From Cyathus striatus (taxonomy: Eukaryota > Basidiomycota > Agaricomycetes > Agaricales > Nidulariaceae), in NCBI GenBank assembly GCA_025738555.1, contig JAOVFP010000007.1, positions 744,001-808,000 on the forward strand: a stretch of 64,000 nucleotides of DNA, in the 5' to 3' direction. Below the pieces are notes generated by a model, which was not told where the DNA came from, searched no databases, and worked only from the letters and a program-made list of their open reading frames with translations. The number at the start of each line of letters is the position of its first letter. The stretch's first letter is position 1. The translations under genes and the position numbers were made by a program. Shown here piece after piece: positions 25,001 through 37,000 of this stretch.

Positions 25001-27202
25001 GCATGGGAACTGCCATCACTTTTGGGAGCCGTGTGTAGAGCTCAATAGGAAAGCATTCCTTCACAATGGATCTATGGACAGATCCGAATCTCACTCCATT
25101 CATGGCTGTCACCATGCGCTGGATTGAGACAATTGCTTGAAGGACTAGTTCTGGTATACAATATGATTTGCATTTACAAGCTGAGTCAGTTGGCTTTTAC
25201 TCAGTTCCAAAAAGACATACTGGCAATCATCTTTGTGCTGTCTTTTTGGAAATTCTGGACCACTTGGAAATCACTTCTGTATGTGACTATTAATTATAAT
25301 ATGATATTTTGGACAATAATAATTTGTTCAAGGTTGGATGGGTGACAATGGATAATGCAGCTAACAATGATACATTTGTAGAATTTCTTGAGGAGCAGCT
25401 TGTTGGTCGAGGCTTTTCATTTGATTCAGTGCAAAATCATATAAGGTTTGTAAATATTATTGATTGTTGTCTAATATATTAATCTTGTGAACAGATGCTT
25501 TCCACATGTTGTTAATCTGGCTATTCAGACTGTATTAAATGCAATCACAGATACTTCATTTATTGTCGAAGAAGCAATAGACTATATCCCATCTCCACTA
25601 GGCTCAACACATGACTCAGTTGCACTCCTTCGCACTGCTATTCATGCTGTATGTGCATTAATTATAATTTACCATTTCTATATTTATTCTTTTTTTAGAT
25701 TTGTGCTTCTCCAACATGTAGAGATGCATTTACTGAACTTCAAAATGCAAAAGGACTACCAAAGTTGCAGCTTCTTCGTGATGTTGAAACAAGATGGTCA
25801 TCAATGCTGTTAATGATTGAACATGCAATTGAATGTTGATGTGTGAGTATGATCTTTATATTTATAACTAAGTAATACTAATATAGTATGGCACCAGGCC
25901 ATTGATATATTCTTATCCAGTGATGATGTACTTTTGAAGTACAAATTATCTGCAACAGATTGGAAGATTCTGGGTGACTATTCAGTCATTCTTAAGGTAT
26001 ATTATTATATAAATGGATTAGGATTTTACTATATAAGCTATTATATTTTATAGGTGCCACATGTGTTCCAGCAGAAGCTTTCAGCTGAAAAAACTCCCAC
26101 ACTTTCTCATGCCCTGCCTTCTTTTTGGATAATGATTGCACAATGGCAGGAGTATCAAAGATTGATGCCCACATATGCATCTGTTATAGCAAAGGGCATT
26201 GAAAAGTTGGAGGAGTCTCATGAATGCATATCATGTGTTGATGCTTTCATACTGGCTATTCATGTGTGAGGTTAACTTATTATGACTACCATTGAGCTAA
26301 CCATTTTTCAGTTGTTAACCCTTCTTGCAAGTTAAAATGGTTTTTAAAAAACTCTTGTACAGAAGCCCAATATGCCCATGAATTATTTACTAAACATGTA
26401 AGCTATTATATCACCAATGTTTTATAAGCTAAATATGTTTATCTTCTTTACATAGCTACAAAAATATCACACAGCTACAGGAATAGAAAGCCCTCAGAAA
26501 AATGCTACAATGGTTGATGAGTTTGACATGAACTGGGCAGATGAAATTCTTGAGGACTTTGATGAAGCTGATTATATAGCATCCACACAAAGTTTGGAGG
26601 CTGAGATTGAAGCTTATTTTCTTGAGGCTCCAGTTTTGCATGATCCTGTTCAGTTCTGGGCTGTAAGTCTTATTATTTCAAAGTTTTACACATAACTGAT
26701 CTGATCAAATATGTAAACTTGTAGGACAATCAGTTGAGATATCCAACAATATTTCTTCTTGCTTTGGACATTCTTGCTATTCAAGGCTCTTCAGTTCCAT
26801 ATGAGAGAGTTTTTTCATCAGCAAAAGAAACCACCACTGCTCATCGAAGTCACATTAAAGCAGACTTAATGGAGGCTCTACAGATGCTTAAGTTTTCATT
26901 GAAGCATAGTGATGGACTCAATTTTTCGGCAGGTACATCATGCAGAGAGGAGTTAATATTTTTGGAGGAGTGTGAAGTAGATGCTGATACATGCCCTGAA
27001 GATCTTGCAGCATTTGTAGCCACTTTAGGTGTATATTCTGAGTATGAAAGCAACCATAACTCTGAGCCACTGCTAGATGAAGATTAGTTATGTAATTGCT
27101 AGCCAAATATATTATATTTCTACAGTCTGAACAGCTAGAGCTGTGAGCCGAGCCGATAAGGGCTGAGCTGAGCTTAGCTGGACTGGGCCATTAACAACAC
27201 TA

Positions 27203-27219
27203 TTGATAAGATAAGATGG
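27203..27219 (+). promoter_or_regulatory. Double GATA-type motif before family U copy 2
   Basis: TTGATAAGATAAGATGG, overlapping the right hAT target duplication. Before the hAT insertion this motif and its mirror at 15639-15655 faced away from each other across about 200 bp, like a shared divergent promoter. Confidence 0.45.
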
Positions 27220-28180
27220 ACATCACATGACATGTGAAATTTGAAATTCCTCTGAACACTGTTCTGATTCAACCTCTCGAATGCCAACAACAATGTTCCT
27301 ACAGTGACCTTCACCATCCTGCTTTGACTATACCAACATGGGACTCATATGCACTTCCCATTAAACTATCCTGTGAAGATATGAAGACACATCACTTTGA
27401 TGATATGGAGTGCCAAATCACTTTAGATCCCAGGATTCATGTCTTCCCATGTTAAATGCCAGCAGCAGCAGTCATTTGAGACTTAAAGGAGTAGAGGGGA
27501 GAGGGGCAGTCAATGTTTAACTTTGGGTATTATATGGTAAGCATTGTCTCTCCTATTCACTATTCAAGGTTTATTCCATGGCATGAATGCTTATCTAGAG
27601 CTAGTCTTGTGTTGATTCATTGAACCACATCATTCACTAAGTTTTCATTTTCTCACAGGACAAAGAGCTTCTCTTATGCAGTCAACCATCAGGCAGTTGA
27701 ATTTCATGAGCTGGCTGGGGTGGAATGCACTCTTGCAGCTTTACAAACATGAGTCATGACTAGTGTGTTCACTTCTCATTTTTTCTCTCTCCCAACTTAT
27801 GCTTGCACCTTCCTTGTAGCATATATGCATCCTCATTCAAGATCTAATCTGTAGTCTCTTCATTTACACCTTATGCCCTGCAATCCCTTTCAAACCTACC
27901 ACCAAGATGAGGAACAACTCAAATGAGGTACAGCATCCTCACTATGTATCAAGCCCAAGTTGCTTCCAACACCTGTACCACTCCCATTCCCTATGCCTCT
28001 AGAAACACCTTCTAATTCATGGAGGTCATCCCTGTTCCCTTTCTCAGTGCAGTTCTGGCTTCTTATGTCTATGATGAGGCCCATGAAGAACTGAAGTGGG
28101 GAGTGAATCATGGTGGACCATCTGGAGTGTGGTGGAAGCCAACATTGTGTGCATAGGTAGTACTACAGGCTCTGCTGGTG
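27203..28180 (+). pseudogene. Family U copy 2, decayed and CpG-poor
   Basis: It reads outward from the GATA motif like copy 1 does on the minus strand. Shared landmarks are CATCACATGA..CATGTGAA, a CTTTAG..CCAG..AGTC block, the donor GGTAAGCATTGTCTCTCC at about 27537 and the acceptor TTCTCACAGGAC at about 27655, followed by TATGCAGTCAA. One frame (KFEIPLNTVLIQPLECQQQC) resembles the copy 1 start (HVNLTLRTSEVVQP) only loosely. Later frames are closed by stops. Product unknown. Confidence 0.5.
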
Positions 28181-28211
28181 CTTGAGTTAGAGTGCAAGGG
28201 GGTATAGACTT

Positions 28212-28860
28212 GAGAGGTGGAGATGATGGTGGTTTCAGGTTCCTTCCTGGCTGACATCATTCTGTACACTTTGCATGTTACTTCTGAGGTCAACCACACA
28301 TTTTGCTAATCCAAGCACATGTTTTGACCTCTTAGACTTTATGATTTGCTCCTCACTGTTCATCTGCCACCCATTGAGTAAGCCCAAGACTATGAGACAC
28401 ACTAATTCAATGATATGGAGTACAAATTGCTTTAAACCCTGGAGATTTTCTTCCATATGTTGAATACCAACAACTACTGTCAATAGAGACTTCAAGGGGG
28501 TGGGGAGGGGGCATAGCAGTTAGATATCACTGAAGTAAGCACTGTCCTCCTCCATTGTTCAGGCTCTATTCTCCATGTTCATGCACTGATGCCTCCTCTC
28601 ACAGAACAACATCTCTTGGACATCTCATGCTCTTAAACAGACAATGTGTGAGGATTGAACAATCAGTGGACTGGGTGGGCTGGAGTAGGGACTGACACAG
28701 ATGAGCCTGAACTGGCTATCCACTATTTTTATTTGAAAATAGCAGATGCAGATTGGTTCTGGATGCCAATCTGCAGATAAACCCAGTATTTGGATGCATC
28801 CAATTGCATCCAATAGCTGTCATGCACTCTTTCCATTTTCTTATAAATAAATCCATTCAC
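28212..28860 (+). pseudogene. Family U copy 3, tandem to copy 2
   Basis: About 1009 bp downstream of the matching points of copy 2. GATATGGAGT recurs near 28411, the donor-like AAGTAAGCACTGTCCTCC near 28530 and CTCACAGAACAA near 28598. It is decayed and CpG-poor with no usable frame. A tandem duplication of the 27.2-kb copy is the simplest explanation. Confidence 0.5.
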
Positions 28861-29096
28861 TTTAAATTGTACTACATCTATATGTACTCTAATATGTATT
28901 TAATGGATCCACATACTTATTTCTTTGTTTGAAGACAGATTTGTTAATATATACTTAAATTGATGTGTTTTGGGAGACTTTGTGAAGGTTTGATGAGGTC
29001 TGTGATTGCATGACATGTCTAGTAACATGTCACATACCATGACTAAGGCCATTAGTCACATTTTGTGGCAATAACATGAAAAAAAACATGTAGTGA
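28861..29096. other. No gene recognised
   Basis: AT-rich DNA. GTAACATGTCACATACCATGACTAAG near 29020 vaguely recalls the subterminal parts of the a/b/c elements but no ends were found. Confidence 0.3.
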
Positions 29097-29099
29097 GAG

Positions 29100-29340
29100 G
29101 TCTTTATGCTCGCCCCCCCATTCTGTTCGGACTCTGTGGAATCCAGCCAGACTCCAGCTGGACTCATTTTGGCTGCAAGTTCAGCCAATTTGTTCAAATC
29201 CAGTCCTGTTCCAGTCCACCTGGAGTCCACCAGGAATTCTTTCATTAGCTGGAGTCTGGCAAGTTTAGCAGGAATTCCAGCAGACTAAATCTGTTCAGAA
29301 CTCACCTGGACTCTGGTTGGAACTAGGTGGACACAGACTT
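29100..29340. repeat. Left subterminal repeats of KDZ-like copy A
   Basis: Repeated short strings such as CCAGCCAGACTCCAGCTGGACT and CCACCTGGAGTCCACC. They correspond to 42700-42975 of copy B read in the other direction. Confidence 0.75.
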
Positions 29341-29437
29341 TTCATTAGCCACTATTAGTATTACTAGCTTTTATTAGTATTGGCTACCTTTTATTAGTAT
29401 TAGCTACCTTTCATTAATTTATAGTAAAAATATGTAA

Positions 29438-29518
29438 CAAGCAGGAATCAAACCCAGATTGAACAGACAAGTCACATGGACAAACACAAACATACATGAT
29501 ACCAATACACCAAAGGGT
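29438..29518 (-). other. tRNA-like module in KDZ-like copy A
   Basis: On the minus strand CCCTTTGGTGTATTGGTATC gives an A-box-like motif and GGGTTTGATTCCTGC a B-box-like motif about 60 bp on. It is homologous in place and sequence to the modules in copies B and C and points toward the element end. Confidence 0.55.
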
Positions 29519-29998
29519 CATATATTTTGTAGAGACAATATGCTAGATAATCACCATATATTTCACTTTCCTAAAATGGTATGTCATTTTTCCCACCTTG
29601 TTTTTTCTTTCTCTCCCACATCAATGTGTCAAGCTCACATTGTCGCCTCACACCCCCTTCCCACATTGTCACCTTCTCACATCATTGCCTCATGCTCTCT
29701 CCCATGTCATTGCCCCAAGCCCCCTTCGCACATTGGTGCCTCAAGACTCCTTCACACATCATTGCCTTAGGACCCCTTTCCATGTTGTCGCCCCATGCCC
29801 ACCTCCCACATTGTCACCCAAATCAACTCAAGTGCAAGATTGATAACATAGGGTATAGGCGCTGTGGTGTGAACAATTGCACATGGGTGAGCACATACAA
29901 AACTACAGGTATGTATTTCCCCCTCCTTTCTCCCTCTTCTCTTCTCACTACATGACAATGGGCACTGTTTATAGGTGCGCCTCTCATTGTCCCCCTCC

Positions 29999-31625
29999 CC
30001 TCCTTGTCCTCATCTCGCAAGTGATGAGGATGAGCACTCTTTGCACTTCCACTGCCACCTTGTCTGGCAAGTGACAAGTGTTCATTCACTGTCCTTCCCT
30101 TCTCCACCTCATTTGGCAAGTGACAAATGTGCATGCATCCATGCACACATCCCCTTCCTCTCTGCCCCAAGCATCCTCCATCCCCCCATCATTCTCCCCC
30201 ACCTCATCTGGCTAGTGACAAGTGTGTGTGTGTCCCCATGCACATCCCTCTCCTCTTCACCTCATACATCCTCTGTCCTCCTGTTGTCCTCTCCCCACAT
30301 GTCCCCTTCCTCTTCCTCTCCTCCCATGTCCTCCATCCCACTGTCATCCTGTCCCCCACCTCATTTGGCAAGTGATGAGTGTGCATGCATCCCTGCACAT
30401 GTCAGAGTGGCCATCCCCCTTCTTTGCCTGGCTCTCATCTCGCAAATGACGAGCTTGCCATCCCTCCCTACTCTGCTGCTTCCTCATCTCGCAAATGACA
30501 AGCTTGCTGTCCCCCCCTACTCTGCTGCCTCCTCATCTTGCAAGTGATGAGGAGGAGCTCTGCACTTCATCTCACAAATGATGAATGTGCATTCCCCCTC
30601 CTCATCTTGCAAATGATGAGAATGAGCATATTGTCCCCCCCCTTCATCCTCATTCTCATCTTGCAAGTGACAAGGATGAGTGCTCATCCCCCCTCCTCCT
30701 CCTCCTTGTCTTGCAAGTGATGAGGATGAGTGCTCATCCCCCCTCCTCCTCCTCCTTGTCTTGCAAGTGACAAGGACAAGCACTTGTCCCCCCTCCTTCT
30801 CCTCCTCCTTGTCTTCTGGATGAGCACTTGTCCCTCCTCCTCCTCCTCCTTGTCTTCCCCCTCCTCCTTGTCTTGCAAGTGACAAGGATGAGTGCTCATT
30901 CCCCCCCTCCTCCTCCTCATCTTGCAAGTGACAAGGATGAGCACTTGTCCCTCCTCCTCCTCCTCCTCCTCATCTTGCAAGTGATGAGGATGAGCACTCA
31001 TCCCCCCCTCCTCCTCCTCCTCCTCCTCATCTTGCAAGTGACAAGGACGAGCACCTGTCCCCCCTCCTCCTCCTCCTTGTCTTCCCCCCTCCTCCTCATC
31101 TTGCAAGTGACAAGGATGCAAGCTTGTCCCTCCTCCTCCTCCTTGTCTTCCCCCCTCCTCCTTGTCTTGCAAGTGACAAGGACGAGCACCTGTCCCCCCC
31201 TTGTCCTTGTCCTTGTCTTGCAAGTGATGAGAACAAGTGCCTGTCCCCCCCTCGTCCCCCCTCCTCTTCATCCCCCCTCCTCATCCTTGGCTTGTCCCCC
31301 CTCCTTCTCGTCCCCTCCCCTCCTTGTCCCCCCCTCTTCCTCTTCCTCCTCATCTCACAAGTGACAAGGACAAGCATCCATCCCCCTCCTCTCCACCCCT
31401 CTGCCTCTGCCTTGTACACATGTCCCCCTCCTCTTCACCACTCCTTCCCCTCCTCATCTTGCAAGTGGTGTGGATGAGTCCCCCCCCTCCATCCCCTCCT
31501 TGTCTTGCAACTGACAAGTGCCAGTCCTCCCCCTCCTCCCATGCCTTGTCTTGCAAGTGACAAGGACAAGTGCACCATCCCCCTCTCCTCTGCTGTCTCC
31601 TCATCTAGCAAATGACAAGCATGGT
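29999..31625. repeat. Hairpin-forming minisatellite of copy A
   Basis: Dozens of units hold the near-palindrome CTCATCTTGCAAGTGATGAG or CTTGTCTTGCAAGTGACAAG separated by CTCC-rich filler of varying length. The plus strand is pyrimidine-rich. Long stop-poor frames on both strands (up to 195 codons) are artefacts of this composition. Confidence 0.9.
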
Positions 31626-33279
31626 CCCACTGTCCTTTCCCCCTGCCTCCTCCCCCTCCTTGTTTCTGTCATCTCTGTTGTCCCCTTTCCCCTCCTATCA
31701 CACTGTTCCTCCCCCCCTTCTCCCTTTGTCTTCATGTGTGCTGTCAACAGGCTGAAGTAGATGGAAGGCTGTGTCTCCTTAAAATAGTTAGATAGTAGTG
31801 TTGTGTAGCCAATGACATGTAATATATATTTAGTTATGTTCAATGTAACCTATAAAATGCTGTATATTTTTAATTTTTTGATCATGAGAAATTGCTGTGC
31901 ATCATCAGACTTCTAAGATTTTAGTTTGCATCAACCCCCCCCTCCTTCTCAACCCTCAACCACCACCACTATCTTGCTATCTCAAAGCATTTTAACACTT
32001 CTACACACAATGGCTCCTTGTCATTCCACTCACTCTGCTACAACTCAGGCTTCTAGTATTACTCCTACTGAGTCTGCTTCTCTGTCAGTTGCTACACATG
32101 AAACTCATAGCAAGTCTCACAAGCATGGTACTTCTGCTGCCAATCTTACAGCCCAACCACCAACAAAGAAGCAGGCCACAACCAACAAACCTATTACAGA
32201 TAATGAGGAGAGTGAAAATGTGCAGGAAAAACAGAGTAAAAAAGTTGTAAAAGCCAAGAAAGCCAAAAAAACTTGGTATGGTTTCATAACTTTCTTTCAC
32301 TGCCTTGCTAATATTTTTTAGAAAAACTTCGGAACAGAAAAGAGCTGAGGATGCTGCTGCAGATGAAGAAGGTGTACCTGACCTTACTGCATACATATTA
32401 CATATATTTATACAATATTTATGTACTAATAATACTTAGTGCTGAAAGGGTGCTGGAGGAAAGTGGCCTTCCTGTTGCCCCTCCAAAGTGGGGTCCATCT
32501 TCTGATGTACCTCAACCAGCAGCTCCAGTTTTCACTGTTACTTGTAAGTGCCATTCAGACATGAAAAAAGGTAAAGAAATATTCATTTATATGTATAAAA
32601 TGTGTATCTAAACATTTATATCTTCTACAGTTGAAGAAGAACATGAATCAGATGGATATGATACCAATAATGAAAGCAAAAATAAAGGTTTGAATTGATA
32701 GCTTACACATATATTTACTAACACAAGTTATATTTCAGAAAATACTGAAGGTTCAACTGATGGATCAAATGCAGGTCATGGAAATGAATCAGAACACAGT
32801 GATGGTAGGTGATATTAGCATCACATCTTTTGAGTCTGACAAAAAGTATACAGAAGATCACACCAGTAAGAATAAAGGTAAGAAAAATTCAGTAATATTA
32901 TAACTGTATTACTGTATTTAAGATCTTGAAAGGGAGTGATATCAGCATTGTATCTTCCAAGTCCAACAGCAATCATACAGAAGACAGGACTGGTAAAGAT
33001 AAAGGTATGGATTTTCAGTAATATTTGTATTTATACTGACTCAATGTTTGCAGAGCTAGATATTATCATGAATAGTCCACCAGTTAGTCCACCTTGTACC
33101 ACCAGTAAGCCAGGTACAGTCGACACTGTGGATATTACCAATATTAGTCCCAAAGGTTCTTCAAGGAGTGAAGGTAAACCTATAATTTGTATAAATATAT
33201 ATGTACTAACTCTAAGTAGGTGGCATTCTCAGAGAAAATGCACTTGGGAATCACCCAAATGCTCAGTACTTTACACTCC

Positions 33280-33725
33280 CCCCACTCTGGCTGGACTCCA
33301 GGTGGACCCAATATAGTCCAGATATTCCAGATGGACTCCAGCTTGTTCAGCTGGAGTCTGTGTGGAGTCCTGGTGGAATAAATATTGTCCAGATGGAGTC
33401 CTGATTGAATGGATATTGTCCTGGTGGCATCCTGTTGGAATATATGGAGTCCTGATGGAGTCTGTATTTTCCACTGGGTCCTGATATCTTAGGTGTGTTC
33501 TTAAGTAAGGGTTCAGGACTCTGGGTGGAGTCCTGATGGAGTCCTGATGGAGTCCATATTTTCCACTGAGTTCTGATATCTTAGGTGTGTTCTTAAGTAA
33601 GGGTTCAGGACTCCGGGTGGACTTTACAAGAAATTAGGTGTATTAGCATTTGTTTTGAGTATAATAATAATATAAGGGATCAGGACTCCAGGTGAATTCC
33701 AGGTGGACTTAACAAGAAATGTAGG
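33280..33725. repeat. Subterminal GGACTCC repeats, copy B (3' end)
   Basis: Runs of GGAGTCCTGATGGAGTCCTG and a roughly 110-bp tandem repeat (GATATCTTAGGTGTGTTCTT at about 33485 and 33577). Confidence 0.75.
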
Positions 33726-34099
33726 TGTTTTATAGGGTTTCAATTAATTCTCATACACATTTTCCCACACATCTCAGCATTGATAACAGCAATCTATTAT
33801 CTCCCTACCACATCTCTATTACCACTTGGTTGTCATGCCAACATGATGTGGCTAAGTACTTCCATTATTATTACACTTAGGGGCATTATTACTATAATCA
33901 TTAATATTACTATTACCTATTACATGTTTCACACCATATATAAAAATATTACATAGAAATTATATTTCAGTACCATCATCAAGTTCTAGATCTTCACTAA
34001 TAATGCTAAAATTTTGGCTGTTCTGCCATGTTGAGTATGATGAAAGATCATAGAATGTATGTCATTATAGATTCAAATCCACCAAGCTATGAGTTTAGC

Positions 34100-37000
34100 T
34101 GTTCACAGGCTTGTGTATTGAATGCTCATTTGTAATATCTTTCACCATCTCTATCTTGTGCTATGTAAACAAGATTTGGTGCAGAACCATCTTGAGGTGC
34201 AGGATTACACCACTTTCTACAAAGGTAATCATCTGAGTGATGATTTGTATAGTGATACCCATCCACTACAAAGCAGCTACCTTTAAACCAATATACCCAA
34301 CCCCCACTTGCAACTGCTGTTCTAAGAACCTTACATGTCTTATCAATACATATATAATCTGGTCTTGATTCTTTATTAGGAAAAACATCTTCCAAGAACT
34401 TAAGTATGTTGGTTGCTGACTCAGACTTCACAAACTTTGTCCATGCAATTACAGCACCACATGGAGCACATATTGTCTCTACACAATAATAGCAAGAGGC
34501 ACTAAAATAATGTTTTTTGTTTGAAATTTCATTATCTGACTCATCATGAGGCTGCTGAACATGTCTTCTTCTGGTTTTATTCCAAGGTAGATTTTCAGCT
34601 GGTTTACATAGCATTCTTCATGCACCATTTAAGTAGTCTGAACTATGTTCTAAGTTATATTTATGCCACATTTCCTGGTGCTCATTGCAAGCTTGTGTAT
34701 TATTTATCTTTTGATTTGGACAGTCATGAACACAACATCTTGCTCCAAATTCCTGGTTATGAACATCACAAAATACACCTCCTCTATGGTTTACAAGTGT
34801 ATTGGAACAATTGTCATATGCACAGTGCTTAAAATATATATCAGTATAATATTACTTATATTTAGTTGTGCATTACCTGTGGTCCCATAACAATCCCATC
34901 AATTACTACCATTGTAACTGTTGCGCTCTCATGTGGTGGTGAGTCTTGAGTTTCTCTGTAAGGCTGTGTACACTCTGAGCAACTGTGACCATGTGATGCA
35001 TGTATATTTCCATTTTCACCCAACTTTGCAAATGCTTCTTCTGTTAATCCAGTAATTGAAAGTCCATCAAGACCAATAAAATTAACATCAGATGCTGTAG
35101 CAACCATGTGTATTGATTCATGTATAAAAGCCTGCCAGACTTGTCTGCAACTTATTTCCTTTCCATTTCCAAAACTATTGTTCCAATATTCAGTATAGGC
35201 TGCAGCACATGCATGAAAACTATAAATACCATTCAGAACACTTTGGGAAAATGCCTGTATGTGTCACTCCCACACACATCTCAACTGACTATCAACTGAC
35301 TATCAACTGACTCTCATATAAGTATCAATAGTCTCACCTGACTCTCATCTGACTCTCAACTAAGTCTCAGAAGTCAGGTTAGACTCTCATCTGACTGTCA
35401 TTTGACTCTCAACTGAGTCTCAAAAGTGAACTGAGAGTCTCATTAGAGTCAGTTGAGAGTCAGTTGAGACCTGAAATTAGTATTGGGCTTAGCTTGGATT
35501 CTTACCTGACTCTTACCTGACTCTTACCTAACTCCATGTGTGACATGTTGGAAAATGTTGGGAAAAGTGTGACATGCTGGAAAATGTTGGAAAAGCGTGA
35601 CATGTTGGAAAATGTTGGAAAAAGCGTGACATGTGTGACAAGCGTGGGAGAAATGTGACATGTTTGGAAAACTGTCACATATCATAACCATCACACTTGC
35701 CACACTTTTCCAACATGTCACACTTTTCCCACGCTTGTCACACATGTCACGCTTTTTCCAACATTTTCCAACATGTCACACTTTCACACATGTGTGACAA
35801 TAGAGTCTAGGTACAGCTTAGTTCCCAGCATATCATACTTTTCCAACATTTTTCAGCATGTCACACATGTCACACTTTTTCCAGCTTTTTCCAACATTTT
35901 CCAACATGTCACACTTTTCAAACATGTCACGCTTTTCCAGCATGTCACACATGTCACAATGTGTGACATGTGTGAGGACTGTGGGAAACTATAGTCTAGA
36001 TAAGTGTGATGACTGTGCACACTTGTTCTAGTGTGTCATTCAGGAAGTCCACTTTTTCAACATGTCACATATGTCACACATTGTGACATGTGTAATAACT
36101 GTGGGAAACTATAGTGATCAGGTGGAATCTACATGGAGTCTATTTTACATCAATAACTCATACAAATTTAATTGATAGTCAGATGATAGTCAGGTGAAAT
36201 TGTATCAATCAACTCTCAGATTACTATCTGATACCAGATTGAATAAGAGTAAGCTAATAGTAAGGTGAGAGTAAGGTGAGACTAGCAATATTCTAATTTT
36301 GTATGTAATTATAATCTGACTATCAACTGACTCTCACCTGACTCTCAAAACTCTCGCCTGACTCTCACCTGACTCTCAACTAAGTCTCATCTTACTATCA
36401 ATCTATTCTCTGATACTATCAACTGACTCTCAACTGACTCTCTGATAGTCAGTTGAAACATGTGGCTAAGTGTCACAACCTCAAAAATGCTCTATCTACC
36501 CATAGATTTTGTCCTACTTTCAAATATTTAGCAGAGTTTAAATGAACCTTGTAATATCCCTGTGTTTCATCACGGGCACATTCATGCTCTGCAGAATATA
36601 ATGTTTTACATATTTTACAAACACCTGATACCACATAAGCATATTCAGATATTTTTGAGCCTTTAATTAATGTTGCTGTAGGTATATCTCTAATTTTAGT
36701 ATGCACACATAATGCCCATCCTTTACAACTCAGTGTCTCACACTCTGCAGTTATAGGACATATTATATGAACAGGACCAATACTAGCATGTGATACAGGT
36801 TTCAGTTATCCTTCAAAAACTTTTCTCTCCTTGTTGAAGGGATACAACTTTAGAAGCCTTGCCATTTTGTCTAGTTTAAGGCTCAACAAAATAGATCTAC
36901 CCTTTTCAGTTGTGTACTCAGTAATTTCATCATCTTCAAAGAGATCATCTGAGTCCTTGCCAATTTTTTCCTGGATAGCTCTAGCAAGTAACCTAATCCA

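Larger units (their letters stand above)
19947..25038. mobile_element. 5.1-kb insertion splitting the hAT transposase gene
   Basis: CTACACGCAGGTCCTAAAAG at the left is repeated inverted at the right end, where the bases before 25038 read CTTTTGGGAGCCGTGTGTAG. The following inner 19 bp, GTGATGGCAGTTCCCATGC, are identical. These repeats sit exactly where the transposase reading stops and resumes. No target-site duplication is obvious, so insertion of an element or an inverted rearrangement are both possible. Apart from element c (21891-23419) the inside is AT-rich and I recognise no gene in 20060-21890 or 23427-25000. Confidence 0.6.
18658..27087 (+). pseudogene. hAT-family transposase, interrupted and mutated
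   Basis: Exons start at ATG 18658 (18658-18751, 18814-18884, 18952 on), with frame-consistent GT..AG introns. A BED-like zinc-finger segment (ECKLC) lies near 19300 before FKNLLANRAKEQQ. The catalytic half resumes at 25040 with HSFTMDLWTDPNLTPFMAVT, then VGWVTMDNAANNDTFVEFLE, CFPHVVNLAIQTVLNAITD, QLLRDVETRWSSMLLMIEHA, and the C-terminal hAT dimerisation block (RYPTIFLLALDILAIQGSSV and PYERVFSSAKETTTAHRSH) with a stop at 27087. Breaks: TGA 9 codons after the start, a frameshift near 19015, an in-frame TAA near 19296, a 5-kb insertion at 19947-25038, a frameshift near 25130 and a TGA near 25840. The family assignment is firm; the gene is inactive. Confidence 0.9.
15857..27202 (+). mobile_element. 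hAT element (11.3 kb with nested insertions)
   Basis: TIRs read TAGTGTTGTTAACGGCTCAG on the left and, inverted, TAGTGTTGTTAATGGCCCAG on the right. The flanks are an exact 8-bp duplication TTGATAAG at 15849-15856 and 27203-27210, the usual size for hAT. Subterminal DNA is rich in GAGCTGAGC. The element carries a spliced hAT transposase gene (18658-27087), now broken, and has been hit by element b, a TA-flanked MITE and a 5-kb segment with element c. Its target was the spacer between two divergent family U copies. Confidence 0.93.

Noticed and set aside
29581..31843. Many open frames of 80-195 codons, both strands
   Set aside because: Same cause: CTCC-rich minisatellite in copy A. Residue content is Ser/Pro/Leu or Gly/Glu/Arg repeats only.
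35280..36470. CRISPR-like or repeat-spacer array
   Set aside because: Units are contiguous simple repeats with inverted halves, there are no unique spacers, and the genome is eukaryotic.
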